This document shows, one piece after another, positions 61,011 through 64,000 of a DNA stretch of 64,000 bases (position 1 is the stretch's first letter; each line of letters begins with the position of its first letter). A program made the position numbers and the translations under genes. The stretch comes from Hippopus hippopus (taxonomy: Eukaryota > Mollusca > Bivalvia > Cardiida > Cardiidae): NCBI GenBank assembly GCA_946811185.2, contig OX328107.1:11311565-11375564 (forward strand), in the 5' to 3' direction. Below the pieces are notes generated by a model. That model ran no database searches. It was not told the DNA's origin and saw nothing but the letters and a program-made list of their open reading frames with translations.

Positions 61011-61827
61011 TAGAGCGGTCAAACTAAAATGGCTTTATTGTAGCATGCGATGAAACATAGGTACGCTTTAACAAGCCCGAATCTAAACAAAAAAAGCGGT
61101 GTATGGAAACATTCAACATAAATAGTATGTCCAAATTATTCAAATAAATATAAGAAAGGCCATATGTAAACAAAAACAGCCAGAACTTCGAAAAACACTT
61201 AACACCCCAGGTTGGTTTTTCATTACAATATTCCGATACAGGCTCTGGCAAACGTTCTTACTGATCACTCCATATACTTAGCTTCTTCAGATGTTTTTAG
61301 ATTTTTTGTAAGATTTTGCAAATGCTTGTGTGAATGATACAGTATCAATCACACAAATCCGTTATATTTGATCGTAATCAAGTAGGTACGATGACTTTGG
61401 TTTTCGATGTCAAAACGACCGTGTCGTTATTTAAACGCCAAAATGCAAGCACTTAACTGGATAGAGCAGCCCAGTTTTCTTTATGATTTCATAGAATTTT
61501 AGTATCTTGTCCATTGTCATTACTCGTAGTAGCCCATTAAAAACCACGAAAACAATTGTGAAAGAACATATTTAATCACTTTAAATGTAACATATTTTAT
61601 AAAAATGACGTCATTTTAAGTGCAGAAGAAACCGGGCTCGTTCCAAACGTCTTGGAGACCACAGAAAATGTTTTAATGAGCTAACTTGTTGCTTTCATAT
61701 CAATTGAATTTTTATGATACTAAATGCAAGCTGAAGCTGTTAAGACCTCACGATCTGAATGTATGATTTCGTATTTCAACAACTTTGTACATACCTAAAA
61801 AGAGATATTTCTAAACTTTCTTTGAAG

Positions 61828-61875
61828 ATTTGCCAAAGAAAATTAACGACTCGGACATGGAAGAACCCAAGCGAG
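61828..61875 (+). CDS. Host gene exon 8 (last seen in the window)
   Basis: Acceptor TTTCTTTGAAG ends at 61,827; donor AAGCGAG|GTAAAT at 61,875/61,876; phase 1 to 1, 16 codons (DLPKKINDSDMEEPKR). Short acidic/basic linker. The gene must continue beyond the window or in exons too short to recognise. Confidence 0.5.
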
Positions 61876-62159
61876 GTAAATTTTAATCTATGTTCTCCAG
61901 TAGGAAGTGTCGACAATTTTTTTCTTTAATTATGTAAAAAATGTTGTTGTTCCAAAGAGCGTACATCTATAAAGATTATATTAGTAAATTACTTACGATG
62001 ATCATGGACAAACACAGCCACATTAAGGTATTTGTTTAGCCTTAAAAAAAAAGTAAAATGTTGAATCTCTGAAATATTTGACTTTTGCAAGAAAATGATT
62101 TCTTTTTTATTTTGAATATACTGCCAACTGGATTACTTTTTTTAGAATGAGAATTTAAG

Positions 62160-62255
62160 TTGTGTGTGTGTGTGGGTGGGTGGGTGTGTGTGTGTGTGTG
62201 TGTGTGTGTATGTATATGTGTGTGTATACATATATGTGTGTGTGTGGGTGTGTGT
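62160..62255 (+). repeat. (GT)n microsatellite
   Basis: GT runs with GGGT and ATAT interruptions. ORFs over it on both strands are low-complexity artefacts. Confidence 0.95.
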
Positions 62256-62893
62256 TCTGCCCTACGTGGGAATAGAGACAATTCTAGAATGGTCCTGCGT
62301 AAAGTGGGAATTCTCGCTTTGTTGCACAGTTGGAATTCTCACTTAAGGCACTTTCTAAAATTGCGATTTTTGCGTTAGTGCGACTTTCTGCGCGTTATTA
62401 CGCGTTTTAAATTCACGTTTTTACGTGTTGAAAGAGGTTTTACCTTAATTCTGACCCTTGTAGGTCTTCGTATTAATTCAGTATTCACGAGTCTAGCATA
62501 AGACCTACAATCGTCGTAAAAATTTAGCAATAGTAAAAGTTTTGGGTGAAACAAATTAATTCACGTGAGTAATTTCGAATTTTCGAAGGTGAAAAACTGC
62601 AGTGGCGTACTAAGTGGAACTTGTGAGGTAATTCATGTTGGATTATTTGCAACAGAAATCTTAATTAGGAATACCATGCAATCTAAAGACCTTTTTGACC
62701 AAATATTTGAACGGCATATGTTTCAGGAGATTAAAGATCAGATAAGGTGACACATTCTATGCAGTATGGTCTTAAAATCGAAAAGCACACGAACTTGTGC
62801 AAACCACTAAAAGAATAGGAAGAACTATTAATACAGGAAGGAATAATTTAAAAAAATTAACGTGTCAGGCTTAAATTGTCGTTAATATGGGAT

Positions 62894-62894
<1 letters not shown>

Positions 62895-62938
<44 letters not shown>

Positions 62939-62964
62939 AGAAGAAGAGAAGAGAAGGGTAGAGC

Positions 62965-63046
<82 letters not shown>
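62895..63046 (+). repeat. (GA)n microsatellite with GAC variants
   Basis: About 150 bp of GA with short interruptions and a GACAGACAGACAG end. Confidence 0.95.
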
Positions 63047-63048
<2 letters not shown>

Positions 63049-63130
63049 GGGCTTACAGATGGACAGATATTAACATTATTGACAGGGACAGAGATTGAAA
63101 GACTGGCGGAGAGACATAGAGACAGACAGA

Positions 63131-63428
63131 TCGGCAGAGAGAGACAGAGGTAGAGAGAGAGAGGCAGACAGAAACAAACAGAAAGGAACAGATAGAGAGA
63201 GAGAGGCAGAGTCAGACAGAGACAGACAGACGGAAGAAGAGAGAGAGAGAGAGAGAGAGGGGGGAGGGAGGGGGGGTTAATCTGTGATTTTTAGAAGAAA
63301 GTCACTAAGATGAAAGCCATATCGGCAGAGAGAGACAGAGGTAGAGAGAGAGAGGCAGACAGAAACAAACAGAAAGGAACAGATAGAGAGAGAGAGGCAG
63401 AGTCAGACAGAGACAGACAGACGGAAGA

Positions 63429-63461
<33 letters not shown>

Positions 63462-63508
63462 ACGGAGGGCGGGTTAATCTGTGATTTTTAGAAGAAAGTC
63501 ACTAAGAT
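63131..63508 (+). repeat. Tandem duplication of a GA-rich unit of about 190 bp
   Basis: ATCGGCAGAGAGAGACAGAG recurs at 63,131 and about 63,320. Both units run through GGCAGAGTCAGACAGAGAC, a GA/G-rich tract and GTGATTTTTAGAAGAAAGTC. The two units are almost identical, so the duplication is recent. Confidence 0.85.
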
Positions 63509-63597
63509 GAAAGCCATATCGGCGTATCTTACGTAATTATCAACCACGATCTCCATCGAACCTCTGTAAAGGCTTATTTGCTGCAAAAGAAAAAGAA

Positions 63598-63655
<58 letters not shown>
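63598..63655 (+). repeat. (CA)n microsatellite
   Basis: About 29 uninterrupted CA units. Confidence 0.98.
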
Positions 63656-63657
<2 letters not shown>

Positions 63658-63659
63658 CA

Positions 63660-64000
63660 CGTACACACACACAAATCATAAAGTGTGTTCTCAGTTTCTT
63701 TGTAATAAACGGAATTTTATCCGCTTCCTCTTAAATACCTTAGATAGAAAAATATTACACAAACACGCACAAACATGCATAAAAGATTTTAAAAAGTTCT
63801 TAAACAGGAATACAAAATCACATTCTGTGTCAGATCAACTTAAAGACGATCGCTACAATTTCACCATTTTTTGAAAACATTCAGAATTTCATGAAACTTT
63901 GTTTAGTGATAGTATATTACCTGATCTACAAAAATAGGAGATAAAAAAGGGGATAACCAGCTTTGGGAAAATTCTGTGAAGATTTCTTTTAGTACAACCT
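63660..64000. other. No feature recognised
   Basis: AT-rich tail of the window; one short frame starting in the CA repeat has no support. Confidence 0.5.

Noticed and set aside
62042..62378. Three overlapping ORFs in the GT-rich tract
   Set aside because: Cys-Val and His-Thr dipeptide repeats from a microsatellite; no coding signal.
63095..63280. Arg/Glu/Asp-rich ORF
   Set aside because: Translation of a GA-rich duplicated repeat.

Overview
The window looks like nuclear DNA of a bivalve mollusc, probably a heterodont. It is intron-rich and AT-rich, packed with short palindromic interspersed elements (arms such as CCTGCGCAG and GTAAAGTGTCGTCTCGGATC), tRNA-derived SINEs and a CGTCCGTC-rich repeat that I associate with bivalve genomes. 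The organism call is inference from repeat style and gene families; no ribosomal or mitochondrial marker is present.

Layout. 1-4.1 kb: a compact cluster of very small genes. Three have a histone-type mRNA 3' end (16-nt stem-loop plus purine-rich downstream element) 22-29 nt after the stop codon, and a fourth such 3' end sits in a remnant. Two genes share a 51-bp TATA promoter block. Five tandem 185-bp satellite units and a pair of adjacent hairpins follow. 4.1-4.8 kb: a possible LTR-retroelement 3' end. 5-26 kb: mostly dispersed repeats, including a decayed L1/Tx1-like LINE (9.6-13.3 kb), MITE families, an inverted duplication and two SINEs. 26.1 kb to beyond 61.9 kb, + strand: at least eight exons, with matching reading phases, of one host gene. 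It encodes a CXorf38/DZIP3-like HEPN protein with coiled coils and a TRADD-N-like domain, a type of architecture expected in innate immunity.

36,873-54,933: the centrepiece is an 18,061-bp Polinton/Maverick (adintovirus-like) element lying in the 20.6-kb fourth intron of that host gene. It has 371-bp terminal inverted repeats starting AGT and ending ACT and a perfect 6-bp target duplication (GACCAG). It carries three tandem RING-finger genes, a fibre-like protein with repeated KAYVD-type motifs, an adenovirus-type cysteine protease, a chromodomain integrase, a zinc-ribbon/phospholipase A2 protein, an FtsK/HerA-type packaging ATPase, a probable penton protein, small membrane-active or core-like proteins, a possible dUTPase-fold protein, a DUF8207-like protein, the double-jelly-roll major capsid protein, a SAP/NUMOD-like DNA-binding protein and protein-primed DNA polymerase B. 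Several genes are broken (in-frame stops in the first RING gene and the ATPase, a frameshift in polymerase B, homopolymer shifts at the PLA2/integrase junction and in the right terminal gene), so this copy is probably defective although its ends are perfect.

The element shows two unexpected layers of regulation. Most replication and virion genes have a TATAAAATG-type motif abutting the start codon. The genes at the two ends instead start directly at the inner edges of the TIRs, and the third RING gene carries a 43-bp copy of that TIR-edge promoter. AT-rich hairpins close most transcription units, reminiscent of the hairpin transcription termination of giant viruses.

The Polinton sits between oppositely oriented Tc1/mariner-like remnants. 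Further right, a mariner with long TIRs is inserted at a TA inside an older mariner transposase (59.4-61.0 kb). The right end is dominated by GT, GA and CA microsatellites.
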